Source: CALINB01 sp938045325
GTDB taxonomy: Bacteria; Pseudomonadota; Alphaproteobacteria; Rhodospirillales; CALINB01
Assembly (NCBI GenBank): GCA_038114465.1
Contig: JAYNQW010000012.1
Location: 43,367 to 107,366, forward strand
Direction of reading: 5' to 3'
Length of the DNA stretch: 64,000 nt
A program made the position numbers and the translations under genes. The notes under the pieces are model-generated. The model was not told the DNA's origin. It did not search any database and saw nothing but the letters and a program-made list of their open reading frames with translations. Shown here piece by piece: positions 17,127 to 25,721 of this stretch. Position 1 is the stretch's first letter. Every line of letters starts with the position of its first letter.

Positions 17127-18158
17127 CTAGGCGGCTTTTTGCATGTAGGACTTGATGAGTTCTTCGGCGATCTGCACCGTGTTCAATGCAGCCCCCTTGC
17201 GCAGGTTATCGGCGACGACCCATATATTAAGACCGTTTTTGACCGTCGGGTCCTTGCGGATACGGCTGACATAAACCGGATCCTCACCGGCGCATTCCTG
17301 GGGCGTCACATAGCCCTCGTCGGCGCGATGATCGACAACGACGATACCCGGGGCGTTTTTCAGGGCCTTGCGGGCTTCTTCTTCGCTGATCGGTTTGGCG
17401 AATTCGATGTTCACCGCTTCGGCGTGACCGATGAAGATCGGCGCGCGCACGCATGTCGCCGTGACATCGATATCCGGATCGAGAATTTTCTTGGTTTCGG
17501 CCACCATTTTCCATTCTTCTTTAGTGGAACCGTCATCCATAAAAATATCGATATGCGGGATCACGTTGAAGGCAATTTGCTTGGTAAAGTTCTTCCGAAG
17601 CTTCTCTGCCGGCTCGTTAACATAAATGCCGCGGGTCTGATTGAACAACTCGTCCATCGCGTCCTTGCCGGCGCCGGACACTGATTGGTAAGTCGATACC
17701 ACAACGCGCTTAATTTTCGCGAGATCGTGCAGCGGCTTCATCGCCACCACCATTTGAATGGTCGAGCAATTCGGATTGGCAATGATATTGCGCTTGGTAT
17801 AACCGGCGATCGCCTGCGGGTTTACTTCCGGCACGATCAACGGCACATCCGGGTCCATGCGAAAATGCGACGTGTTGTCGATGACGACGGTACCCGCCTT
17901 GGCGGCACGCGGACTGTGTACGGCGGAAACCTTCGCGCCCGGCGAGGACAACGCAAGATCGACGCCCTTGAAATCGAAGGTCGCGAGATCATGGACCTTG
18001 AGGACATCGTCTTCGCCATAGGAAATTTCGCGCCCGACGGAGCGTTCCGAAGCGAGTGCAATCACTTCATCGGCCGGAAACTCCCGTTCGGCCATGATCT
18101 GCAAAATTTCGCGCCCGACATTGCCGGTCGCGCCGATAACGGCGACTTTGTAACCCAT
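17127..18158 (-). CDS. asd: Aspartate-semialdehyde dehydrogenase
   Basis: This enzyme reduces aspartyl phosphate to aspartate semialdehyde, the branch point to lysine/diaminopimelate, threonine and methionine. The 343 residues start VAVIGATGNVGREILQIMAE (NADP fold). The catalytic cysteine is in IANPNCSTIQMVVAM, and the C-terminal half has the phosphate-binding histidine region with FIGHAEAVNIEF. An AGGAG/AAGGA ribosome site precedes the ATG. It follows leuB, a common alphaproteobacterial order, and the window also carries dapF of the same lysine pathway. Confidence 0.96.
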   Translation of the reverse strand: MGYKVAVIGATGNVGREILQIMAEREFPADEVIALASERSVGREISYGEDDVLKVHDLATFDFKGVDLALSSPGAKVSAVHSPRAAKAGTVVIDNTSHFRMDPDVPLIVPEVNPQAIAGYTKRNIIANPNCSTIQMVVAMKPLHDLAKIKRVVVSTYQSVSGAGKDAMDELFNQTRGIYVNEPAEKLRKNFTKQIAFNVIPHIDIFMDDGSTKEEWKMVAETKKILDPDIDVTATCVRAPIFIGHAEAVNIEFAKPISEEEARKALKNAPGIVVVDHRADEGYVTPQECAGEDPVYVSRIRKDPTVKNGLNIWVVADNLRKGAALNTVQIAEELIKSYMQKAA

Positions 18159-18246
18159 TGTCCTTCACTCCTGAATTGAGGGCCTTCACATACGCGCCTT
18201 AGCCCCAATTTTCAAGAATTTCCCGGCGATTCCGGGGAAATACGAA

Positions 18247-19359
18247 CTATGCGGCGAGTTTATCGAGTTCGGCTAAGAGGGCTTCACCCATTTCCGCGGT
18301 CGAAATCTCTTTCTTACCCGCTTCCATGATGTCCGCCGTGCGCAGGCCCGCGTTGAGCACGTTCTGCACGGCCTGATCGATCAAGTCAGCGTCGTCCATC
18401 ATGTCGAAGGAATAGCGCAGGCACATCCCGAAGCTGAGTAATGTCGCCAGCGGATTGGCTTTGCCTTGCCCCGCGATATCGGGGGCGGAACCGTGCACCG
18501 GTTCGTACATGGCGTGACGGCAGCCCGAGGAATCGGCTTCGCCCAAGGAGGCCGACGGCAACATGCCGAGCGAGCCCGTGCACATGGAGGCTTCGTCCGA
18601 AAGGATATCGCCGAACAAGTTATCGGTCACAATGACATCAAACTGTTTCGGGTTGCGCACCAACTGCATCGCCGCGTTATCGGCGTACATGTGGGTGAGC
18701 TCGACGTCGGAAAATTCTTCTTCGTGTAATTTCGTGACTTCCTCGCGCCACAACACGCCCGCTTCCATGACGTTGGCTTTTTCCGCCGAGCACAAACGGT
18801 TTGAGCGCTTACGCGCTAATTCAAATCCGACGCGCGCAACACGTCTGATCTCGTTTGTCGTGTAGACTTGCGTGTTGATACCGCGGCGCTGACCGTCGGG
18901 CAGTGTTTCGATGCCGCGCGGGTCACCGAAGTAAATGCCGCCGGTGAGTTCGCGCACGATCATAATGTCGAGGCCTTTGACCACGTCGAGTTTCAAGGTG
19001 GACGCCTCGGCCAGCGCATCGAACACCACCGCCGGGCGGAGGTTGGCAAACAGGTCCATCTCCTTGCGCAAACGCAAGAGGCCGCGTTCAGGTTGCACCT
19101 CGAACGGCAACGTTTCCCATTTCGGGCCGCCGACAGCGCCCAACAACACCGCATCGACGCCAAGCGCTTCGTTCATGGTTTCATCGGCGAGCGGCGTGCC
19201 GTGCGCATCGTACGCACTGCCGCCAACGAGGCCCTCGGTGATATCGAAACTCACCGTACGGCGCTTATCCATCCAATCGATGACGCGTTTCACTTCGCCC
19301 ATCACTTCGGGGCCGATCCCGTCGCCGGGCAACATCAACAGTTTCTTATTCGCGGGCAT
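18247..19359 (-). CDS. leuB: 3-isopropylmalate dehydrogenase
   Basis: This enzyme carries out NAD-dependent oxidative decarboxylation of 3-isopropylmalate in leucine synthesis. The 370 residues have LPGDGIGPEVMGEV, the substrate loop with LLRLRKEMDLFANLRP, the YADNAAMQLVRNPKQFDVIV region and the C-terminal NAD-binding EPVHGSAPDIAGQGKANPLA. It is third in leuC-leuD-leuB reading order, 48 bp after leuD. Confidence 0.97.
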   Translation of the reverse strand: MPANKKLLMLPGDGIGPEVMGEVKRVIDWMDKRRTVSFDITEGLVGGSAYDAHGTPLADETMNEALGVDAVLLGAVGGPKWETLPFEVQPERGLLRLRKEMDLFANLRPAVVFDALAEASTLKLDVVKGLDIMIVRELTGGIYFGDPRGIETLPDGQRRGINTQVYTTNEIRRVARVGFELARKRSNRLCSAEKANVMEAGVLWREEVTKLHEEEFSDVELTHMYADNAAMQLVRNPKQFDVIVTDNLFGDILSDEASMCTGSLGMLPSASLGEADSSGCRHAMYEPVHGSAPDIAGQGKANPLATLLSFGMCLRYSFDMMDDADLIDQAVQNVLNAGLRTADIMEAGKKEISTAEMGEALLAELDKLAA

Positions 19360-19407
19360 GCGTCCGCTCCCTCTCTCGTTCGTGTGATTGTTATTTACGT
19401 ATTTAGA

Positions 19408-20025
19408 CTATGATGCGCTCAGCCAGGGCTGGGCGGCTTGTTGTTTGGATTCATACGTATCGATCTTATCGACCTTCTTCATCGTGAGACCGATATCGTC
19501 GAGACCCTCAAGCAGGCACTCTTTTAAGAACGGATGCAGATCGAATTTGATCACGCCGCCGTCCGGGCCGGTAATTTCCTGCTTCTCAAGGTCGACCGTC
19601 ATGGTGGCGTTGGCACCGCGCTCCGCGTCGTCCATCAGCTTGGCGACATCTTCCTTCGGCAGCTTGATGGGCAGGATACCGTTCTTGAAACAGTTGTTAT
19701 AGAAAATATCAGCGAAGCTTTCGGAGATCACGCAGCGGATACCGAAATCCAGCAACGCCCAAGGCGCGTGTTCGCGCGAGGACCCGCAGCCGAAGTTTTC
19801 GCCGGCGACGATGATTTTGGACTCCCGGTAAGCGGGTTTGTTCAAAACGAAATCTTCGATCTCGTTGCCGTCGTCGTCATAGCGCAATTCGAAAAACAGC
19901 TGCTCGGCATAACCGGTACGCTTAATGCTTTTGAGAAACTGTTTCGGGATGATCATATCCGTGTCGATGTTAATCATCGGCATGGGAGCCGCGACACCGG
20001 TGAGGGTTGTGAATTTTTCCATCAT
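19408..20025 (-). CDS. leuD: 3-isopropylmalate dehydratase small subunit
   Basis: This is the swivelling small subunit of isopropylmalate isomerase. At 205 residues it is normal for bacterial LeuD. Visible motifs are NIDTDMIIPKQFLKSIKRTG near the N-terminus and the substrate-binding ENFGCGSSREHAPWAL. An AGGAG ribosome site lies before tandem ATG codons. It follows leuC with a seven-base gap, consistent with coordinate expression of the heterodimer. Confidence 0.97.
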   Translation of the reverse strand: MMEKFTTLTGVAAPMPMINIDTDMIIPKQFLKSIKRTGYAEQLFFELRYDDDGNEIEDFVLNKPAYRESKIIVAGENFGCGSSREHAPWALLDFGIRCVISESFADIFYNNCFKNGILPIKLPKEDVAKLMDDAERGANATMTVDLEKQEITGPDGGVIKFDLHPFLKECLLEGLDDIGLTMKKVDKIDTYESKQQAAQPWLSAS

Positions 20026-20032
20026 CCGTCTC

Positions 20033-21445
20033 CTATTTCATCATCTCGCGGACATCGCTGAGACGCCCGTTGATTGCCGCCGCCGCCGCCATCGCCGGGC
20101 TGACGAGATGTGTTCTCCCGCCGCGGCCCTGACGGCCTTCGAAATTACGGTTCGAGGTGGACGCGCAACGCTGGCCCGGCTCCAACCGGTCATCGTTCAT
20201 GGCGAGGCACATCGAGCAACCCGCCTCGCGCCATTCGAAGCCGGCTTCGATAAAAATTTTATCCAGGCCTTCTTGTTCAGCCTGTTCTTTGATCAAGCCC
20301 GAGCCCGGCACGACGAGTGCGTTGACGTGGGATGCCACTTTGCGGCCTTTGGTAACCTCGGCCGCCGCACGCAGGTCTTCAATGCGCGAATTGGTGCACG
20401 AACCGATAAAAGCACGATCAATTTTGACTTCCGTCAGCGGCGTGCCCGGCTTCAAATCCATGTATTCGAGCGCACGCTCCATTTTCTGGCGCTTGCCTTC
20501 ATCGCTTTCGTTCGCGGGATCGGGCACGCTTGCGGTAATCGGCGCTTCGTCCTGCGGGCTCGTGCCCCAGGTCACTTGCGGCGCGATGTCCTTGGCATCG
20601 AGTGTCACTTCGGTGTCGTATTTCGCACCCTCGTCGGACGGCAGTGTCTGCCAATACGCAACCGCTTGCTCCCAGGCACCGCCTTTCGGTGCCATCGGAC
20701 GGCCCTTCAGGTACTCATACGTCGTCTCGTCGGGCGCCACCAAACCGGCACGCGCGCCTGCTTCGATTGTCATGTTGCACACCGTCATACGGCCATCCAT
20801 TGAGAGCCCACGCACGACGGAACCGGCATATTCGACGACATGGCCGGTGCCGCCGGCGGTGCCGATTTTACCGATGATTGCCAAAATCACGTCTTTCGCG
20901 GTCACGCCGAAACCCAATTCACCATCGACGGTAATACGCATATTCTTAGCCGGCTTTTGCAGCAATGTTTGCGTCGCCAATACATGTTCGACCTCGGAGG
21001 TCCCGATACCGAAAGCGAGTGCGCCGAAGGCACCGTGGGTCGCGGTATGGGAATCGCCGCACACGATCGTTGCGCCCGGCAACGTGAAACCCTGTTCCGG
21101 GCCGATTACATGCACAATGCCTTGGCGGATATCGTCCATGTCATAAAGCGTGACACCGAAATCCTTACAATTTTGCTGCAACGCTTCGACTTGAATGCGG
21201 GACTCTTCATTTTCGATGATTCCCGAAGAACGATCCGTGGTCGGCACATTGTGATCGGCAACCGCCAGCGTTAAGTCCGTACGCCGGACTTTGCGGTTCG
21301 CATCGCGCAAGCCTTCGAAAGCCTGCGGCGAGGTGACCTCGTGCACGAGATGACGGTCGATGTACAACAAACAGGTGCCATCGTCTTGCACATCGACGAG
21401 GTGGCTGTCCCATATTTTATCGAACAGGGTTTGCGGTTTAGCCAT
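20033..21445 (-). CDS. leuC: 3-isopropylmalate dehydratase large subunit
   Basis: This is the [4Fe-4S] aconitase-family large subunit that isomerises 2-isopropylmalate to 3-isopropylmalate with LeuD. In the 470 residues, DRHLVHEVTSPQAFEGL, CGDSHTATHGAFGALAFGIG, FIGSCTNSR and AGCSMCLAMNDD are present. The last two carry the cluster cysteines. A GGGAGAAG ribosome site precedes the start. It comes after rplS in the transcript, joining the translation-gene block to leucine synthesis. Confidence 0.97.
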   Translation of the reverse strand: MAKPQTLFDKIWDSHLVDVQDDGTCLLYIDRHLVHEVTSPQAFEGLRDANRKVRRTDLTLAVADHNVPTTDRSSGIIENEESRIQVEALQQNCKDFGVTLYDMDDIRQGIVHVIGPEQGFTLPGATIVCGDSHTATHGAFGALAFGIGTSEVEHVLATQTLLQKPAKNMRITVDGELGFGVTAKDVILAIIGKIGTAGGTGHVVEYAGSVVRGLSMDGRMTVCNMTIEAGARAGLVAPDETTYEYLKGRPMAPKGGAWEQAVAYWQTLPSDEGAKYDTEVTLDAKDIAPQVTWGTSPQDEAPITASVPDPANESDEGKRQKMERALEYMDLKPGTPLTEVKIDRAFIGSCTNSRIEDLRAAAEVTKGRKVASHVNALVVPGSGLIKEQAEQEGLDKIFIEAGFEWREAGCSMCLAMNDDRLEPGQRCASTSNRNFEGRQGRGGRTHLVSPAMAAAAAINGRLSDVREMMK

Positions 21446-21486
21446 GGCTCTTCTCCCAGGTCGTATTCGCTATTTTGCGGATACGC

Positions 21487-22083
21487 TTACTTCTCTTCTT
21501 TGTTTTCTTCAGGCTTTTCGGCGGTTTGTGCGTCACCTTTGCCTTCCGATTTCGCTTCTGCAACCTCAGGCGCAACCGTTTCCTCGGTCACTTCTTCGGC
21601 GGTACCTTCTTCCGGCACTTCGACTTTATCCTTTTTCGCTTTGCGCGCCGACTTAGCAGCGTTCGCGGCAGCGCGGGCTTCGGCACCGGCCTGTTTATCC
21701 TGCGCCGTTAATTTCGCGGCAAAACCGTCGGTCTTTTCGGAAATCCGGGCCGATTTACCGCGGCGGCCGCGCAGGTAATACAGCTTGGCCCGGCGGACAT
21801 CACCCCGGCGCACCACTTCGATCGCCGCGACGCTTGGTGAATACAGCGGGAACACCCGTTCGACGCCTTCGCCGTAGGAGATCTTACGGACGGTAAACGA
21901 AGAGTTCAGCCCAGCGTTTTTACGGCCGATGCAAACGCCTTCGAACACCTGAATCCGTTCGCGTTCTCCTTCAACGACTTTCACGCTGACGCGCAACGTA
22001 TCGCCGGCGGAAAATTCCGGCACATTTTTTTCGGCAGTTAATTCGCCGACGTGTTCTTTTTCCAGTTCTTCAATCACATTCAT
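21487..22083 (-). CDS. rplS: Ribosomal protein L19 with long charged C-terminal tail
   Basis: This is the large-subunit protein at the 30S-50S interface. The L19 core spans roughly residues 1-115, with FSAGDTLRVSVKVVEGERER, IQVFEGVCIGRKNAGLNSSF, FPLYSPSVAAIEVVRRGDVR and KLYYLRGRRGKSARI. The start is the ATG at 22083, just after GGAGGAA; an in-frame GTG upstream is not needed. After the core come about 80 extra residues of Lys/Ala/Glu-rich low-complexity sequence (AKSARKAKKDKVEVPEE), making 198 residues against about 115-130 usually. Confidence 0.95.
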   Translation of the reverse strand: MNVIEELEKEHVGELTAEKNVPEFSAGDTLRVSVKVVEGERERIQVFEGVCIGRKNAGLNSSFTVRKISYGEGVERVFPLYSPSVAAIEVVRRGDVRRAKLYYLRGRRGKSARISEKTDGFAAKLTAQDKQAGAEARAAANAAKSARKAKKDKVEVPEEGTAEEVTEETVAPEVAEAKSEGKGDAQTAEKPEENKEEK

Positions 22084-22113
22084 ATTACTTTCCTCCACCT
22101 GAGAGGTTGCGGC

Positions 22114-22845
22114 TTAAACGTCTTTATAACGGGCCCAGAGATCCGGACGGCGTTCCTTGGTAATCGCCTCGGCCTGTGCCCGACGCCAAGCCTTGATTTT
22201 CTCGTGATGACCCGATGTTAAAATTTCGGGTACCGTTTGGCCCTGCCAAGTCTGGGGCCGTGTAAACTGCGGGTACTCTATTAATCCGTCTTCAAAACTC
22301 TCCTCATCCAACGACTCTGCCGAGCCCATCACATCGGGCAGTAAACGGACACATGCATCAATTAATGCCATGGCCGCGGGCTCGCCACCCGATAGGAGAT
22401 AATCGCCGAGGCTGATTTCCTCCATGTTGCGGGCTTCCAACACCCGCTGATCGACACCCTCATACCGGCCGCACAACAGAACGATGCCTGGTTCGTCAGC
22501 CAGTTGCTTCACCCGCGCTTGGTTTAAGGGTGCCCCGCGCGGGGTCAGATAAATCAACGGCGCCGCGTCATTTCGTGGCATCCGTTCTTGCGCTGCGGCG
22601 AGGGCCGCATCGACAACGTCCGGGCGCATCACCATCCCAGGGCCGCCGCCAAAGGGAGCGTCGTCGACGGTGCGGTGTTTATCGCGCGCAAACTCACGAA
22701 TGTCCACCGTTTCCAACGCCCAAATCCCGTCTTCCAGCGCCCTCCCGGCCAGGGAGTGACCGAGCGGCCCCGGAAACATCTCCGGAAACAGCGTCACCAC
22801 CACCGCGGACCAAGCCGGTTTCGCCACGGAATCCTTATGCGCCAT
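22114..22845 (-). CDS. trmD: tRNA (guanine-N1)-methyltransferase
   Basis: This SPOUT methyltransferase makes m1G37 in tRNAs reading CNN codons and prevents +1 frameshifting. The 243 residues include VVTLFPEMFPGPLGHSLAGR at the N-terminus, DDAPFGGGPGMVMRPDV, LLCGRYEGVDQRVLE and the trefoil-knot SAM site LGDYLLSGGEPAAMALIDA. It lies between rimM and rplS in the conserved rpsP-rimM-trmD-rplS order. Confidence 0.97.
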   Translation of the reverse strand: MAHKDSVAKPAWSAVVVTLFPEMFPGPLGHSLAGRALEDGIWALETVDIREFARDKHRTVDDAPFGGGPGMVMRPDVVDAALAAAQERMPRNDAAPLIYLTPRGAPLNQARVKQLADEPGIVLLCGRYEGVDQRVLEARNMEEISLGDYLLSGGEPAAMALIDACVRLLPDVMGSAESLDEESFEDGLIEYPQFTRPQTWQGQTVPEILTSGHHEKIKAWRRAQAEAITKERRPDLWARYKDV

Positions 22846-22860
22846 CTTTAAAACCTTTAC

Positions 22861-23463
22861 TCAACCTCTCTCGTTATCTTCGTTCTCGTCTAACTCTTGC
22901 TCGCCGGCTTGCTCGTCGGCTTTGGGTGGCTCCATGATCCCGGGCGGCGGATCGATCACGATCAAACCGGCCTTTAAATCCACCTCCGGCACCGCTTCTC
23001 GGGTAAAGGGCACCATGAAAACCGGTGCGATATCCCCACGCTCCATAGCGGTCTCGATCTCCAGCAGCGTCCCGGCGCCGTAATCCTCGATGCTTTTGAC
23101 CGTTCCCACGTCACTGCCGTCTTTCAGCCGGACACGAAGCCCGATGAGATCCTGATGATAAAATTCATCGTCCTCAGGCTCCGGCAACGCGCTCCTTTCG
23201 ATATAAAGCTCGGTTCCTTTCAAAGCGTCGGCGGCGCTGCGATCGTTGACACCGTCGATGCGCGCAATCAGCTGACCCTTGGCGGAACCGACAACCTTAA
23301 ACTCGAAAGTCTGCTTACCTTCTTTGTCGAGGAGCGGCCCATAGGCACCGATGTCGTCCGGGTCGGCGGTAAAGCTTTTGATGCGAACTTCACCCTTAAG
23401 ACCCCGGGAACCGGTAATGACTCCTAAGCAAACGAGGCGAGCGTTTTGTGCCGGCATGGTCAT
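22861..23463 (-). CDS. rimM: 16S rRNA processing protein RimM
   Basis: This protein assists maturation of the 30S head and binds S19. The N-terminal RimM domain has CLGVITGSRGLKGEVRIKSF. The linker and C-terminal PRC-barrel include DEFYHQDLIGLRV and PFTREAVPEVDLKAGLIVID. At 200 residues it is longer than the usual 170-180, because of an acidic tail (EQELDENEDNERG). It lies 15 bp before trmD and 25 bp after rpsP. Confidence 0.94.
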   Translation of the reverse strand: MTMPAQNARLVCLGVITGSRGLKGEVRIKSFTADPDDIGAYGPLLDKEGKQTFEFKVVGSAKGQLIARIDGVNDRSAADALKGTELYIERSALPEPEDDEFYHQDLIGLRVRLKDGSDVGTVKSIEDYGAGTLLEIETAMERGDIAPVFMVPFTREAVPEVDLKAGLIVIDPPPGIMEPPKADEQAGEQELDENEDNERG

Positions 23464-23488
23464 TTAGGCACCAGGCTAATCAGTGGGA

Positions 23489-24013
23489 TTATCCGTCGGC
23501 TTTTTCCTCCTCCTTGGTTTCTTCCGCGGCTTCTTCTTTCGGCTCCTCGGCGGGGGCTTCTTCCTTCGCCTCTTCAGCAGCCGCCTCTTCAGCCGGCGCA
23601 TCTTCAGATGCTGCATCCTCAGCTGGGGCATCCGCTGCGGCGGCTTCTTCCGCAGCAGCCGCTTCCGCCTTCGCCTTTTCCTCTTCGGCTTTGGCTTCCA
23701 TGCGTTCGAGCGTTTTCTTGCGCGGCTTGTCTTGTTTGGTTTGATCGTAAATGGCCGGCTTCTCGACCAAGCCGTGCTCACTCAGAAAACGAGCGACCCG
23801 ATTGGTTGGTTTCGCACCAACGCCGAGCCAATACTTGATCCGTTCTTCATTGAACTTGAGCCGGTCGTCGTGATCTTTCGGCACCATCGGATTAAACGTG
23901 CCGACACGTTCGACATAGCGGCCGTCACGCGGCATGCGTGAATCCGCGATGACAATTCGATAGAACGGGCGTTTTTTCGCACCGCCCCGGGATAGTCTGA
24001 TTTTTACGGACAT
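23489..24013 (-). CDS. rpsP: Ribosomal protein S16 with long Ala/Glu-rich tail
   Basis: The small-subunit protein S16 core occupies about residues 1-90: MSVKIRLSRGGAKKRPFYRI, SRMPRDGRYVERVGTFNPM and KYWLGVGAKPTNRVARFL. The remaining 80 or so residues are almost only Ala, Glu, Lys, Pro and Asp, strongly acidic, bringing the length to 174. Alphaproteobacterial S16 is often extended, but this tail is large. The low-complexity tail produces open frames on the other strand that are not genes. Confidence 0.96.
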   Translation of the reverse strand: MSVKIRLSRGGAKKRPFYRIVIADSRMPRDGRYVERVGTFNPMVPKDHDDRLKFNEERIKYWLGVGAKPTNRVARFLSEHGLVEKPAIYDQTKQDKPRKKTLERMEAKAEEEKAKAEAAAAEEAAAADAPAEDAASEDAPAEEAAAEEAKEEAPAEEPKEEAAEETKEEEKADG

Positions 24014-24100
24014 CTGTTTTTCTTTTCTCCTCAGTTTAAAAAGTAATTCATTTCAATATTCGTACGTTTCGTTTAGCGGCCGCCGTTTAACGGCCACTGT

Positions 24101-25483
24101 TTAGCGACCAATGGGCGGCATCATGCCGGGCGGCAACCCGCCTGGCCCGACTCCGCCAAGCCCACCCATCAAACCTTTCATGCCTTTTTTGCCCATCTTC
24201 TTCATCATCGCGCTCATTTGCTTGTGTTGTTTGAGCACTTTGTTGACTTCCTGCACGGACGTGCCGGAACCGGACGCGATTCTTTTTCTTCGGGAAGCCT
24301 TAATGATGTTGGCGTTTTGCCGTTCTTTCGGCGTCATGGATAAAATAATCGCTTCTTGGCGCTTGATCAGGGAATCGTCGATGCCCTGATTGGCGATTTG
24401 ATTTTTAATTTTTGCAACACCGGGCAGCATTGCCATCAGGCCTTCCATATCGCCCATCTTGCGGATTTGCTTGAGCTGCTCGGCCATGTCTTCCAGCGTG
24501 AATTGGCCCTTGAGCATTTTCTTTGCGAGCTTATCGGCTTCTTCTTTGTCGACGACTTCGGATGCTTTTTCGACCAAGCCAACCACATCGCCCATACCGA
24601 AAATGCGCCCCGCCAGTCGTTCGGCATTAAAGGCCTCGAGATCTTCGACTTTTTCACCGACGCCGAGATACTTAATCGGACAGCCCGTGACCGCACGCAT
24701 GGAAAGGGCGGCACCGCCCCGTGAGTCGCCATCGACCCGCGTGAGAACAATCCCGGTGACGCCGGTTTTTTCTTGAAACGCCGCAGCCGTGTTCACGGCG
24801 TCCTGACCGGTCAGCGCATCGGCAACGAGCAAGACTTCGGTCGGCTGTACCGCGTCGCGCACAGCGGCAACTTCGGCCATCATCTCTTCATCGAGCGTTA
24901 CCCGGCCCGCGGTATCGAGCAAAACCACATCGAAACCTTCCTTGCGGCCCGTGTCCATCGCCCGTTGTGCAATCGCGACGGGCAATTCGCCCATGACCGG
25001 GGTAAGCGTTTGGATTTCGGTTTGCTCGCCGAGGACTTTTAATTGCTGTTGCGCCGCCGGGCGGTAAATGTCGAGCGACGCCATCAATGTTTTTTTCTTT
25101 TCGCGGATCGTGAGATGACGGCCCAGCTTCGCCGTTGTGGTGGTTTTACCCGAGCCCTGCAGGCCGACCATCAACACCGCCGCGGGCGGATTGTCGGCGA
25201 GATTGATCGCTTCGTTTTCCGGACCTAAAACCTCGACCAAATGATCGTGAACGATTTTGATCACCATCTGGCCTGGGGTCACACTGCGCAGCACTTCCTG
25301 ACCGACGGCTTCTTTTTTAACCGCGTCGATGAAATCCTTAACCACCGGCAACGCGACGTCGGCCTCAAGAAGTGCGATCCGCACTTCGCGCATGGCTGCT
25401 TCGACGTCGGACTCTTTTAAAGACCCGCGCTTGGTCAGTCCGTCGAAAATGCCGCTTAAGCGATCCGATAAGCCGTCAAACAT
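24101..25483 (-). CDS. ffh: Signal recognition particle protein Ffh
   Basis: This SRP54 GTPase binds 4.5S RNA and signal sequences and docks with FtsY, which is also encoded in this window. The N domain (SDRLSGIFDGLTKRGSLKES) is followed by the G domain with GLQGSGKTTT, the DTAGR box, TRVDGDSRGGAALS and the closing loop. The methionine-rich M domain contains SGSGTSVQEVNKVLKQHKQM, then a Gly/Met/Pro-rich C-terminus. At 460 residues it is standard. It heads the ffh-rpsP-rimM-trmD-rplS block. Confidence 0.97.
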   Translation of the reverse strand: MFDGLSDRLSGIFDGLTKRGSLKESDVEAAMREVRIALLEADVALPVVKDFIDAVKKEAVGQEVLRSVTPGQMVIKIVHDHLVEVLGPENEAINLADNPPAAVLMVGLQGSGKTTTTAKLGRHLTIREKKKTLMASLDIYRPAAQQQLKVLGEQTEIQTLTPVMGELPVAIAQRAMDTGRKEGFDVVLLDTAGRVTLDEEMMAEVAAVRDAVQPTEVLLVADALTGQDAVNTAAAFQEKTGVTGIVLTRVDGDSRGGAALSMRAVTGCPIKYLGVGEKVEDLEAFNAERLAGRIFGMGDVVGLVEKASEVVDKEEADKLAKKMLKGQFTLEDMAEQLKQIRKMGDMEGLMAMLPGVAKIKNQIANQGIDDSLIKRQEAIILSMTPKERQNANIIKASRRKRIASGSGTSVQEVNKVLKQHKQMSAMMKKMGKKGMKGLMGGLGGVGPGGLPPGMMPPIGR

Positions 25484-25675
25484 TGATCCGTCTCAACTCC
25501 GTGCCCGTCTCCGGGCAACAAAAATTGCCAGTGCGCGAAACTCGCGGACTGGCGGAGCCCCTTCCGTGGAGCCCTTGTTTAGGGGGCGCAATCTAGGGAT
25601 CCGGGCCGTTCCCGTCAAGCGTTTGAATCGCCGGAACCCGCAAAAAACCAGCCGGACGCGGCCAGATAAACATAA

Positions 25676-25692
25676 TTTAGAATAATTCTAAA
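25676..25692. promoter_or_regulatory. Perfect Irr/ICE-like palindrome upstream of katG
   Basis: TTTAGAATAATTCTAAA is a perfect TTTAGAA-N3-TTCTAAA palindrome, and the symmetry extends to 23 bp (25673-25695). This is the consensus of the iron control element bound by Irr, a Fur-family, heme-responsive regulator of Alphaproteobacteria. It ends 29 bp before the katG ATG, a position suited to controlling katG. Binding by another Fur/PerR-family member cannot be excluded. Confidence 0.75.
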
Positions 25693-25721
25693 TTAATAAG
25701 GCCGCAACAAGGAGCGAACCA

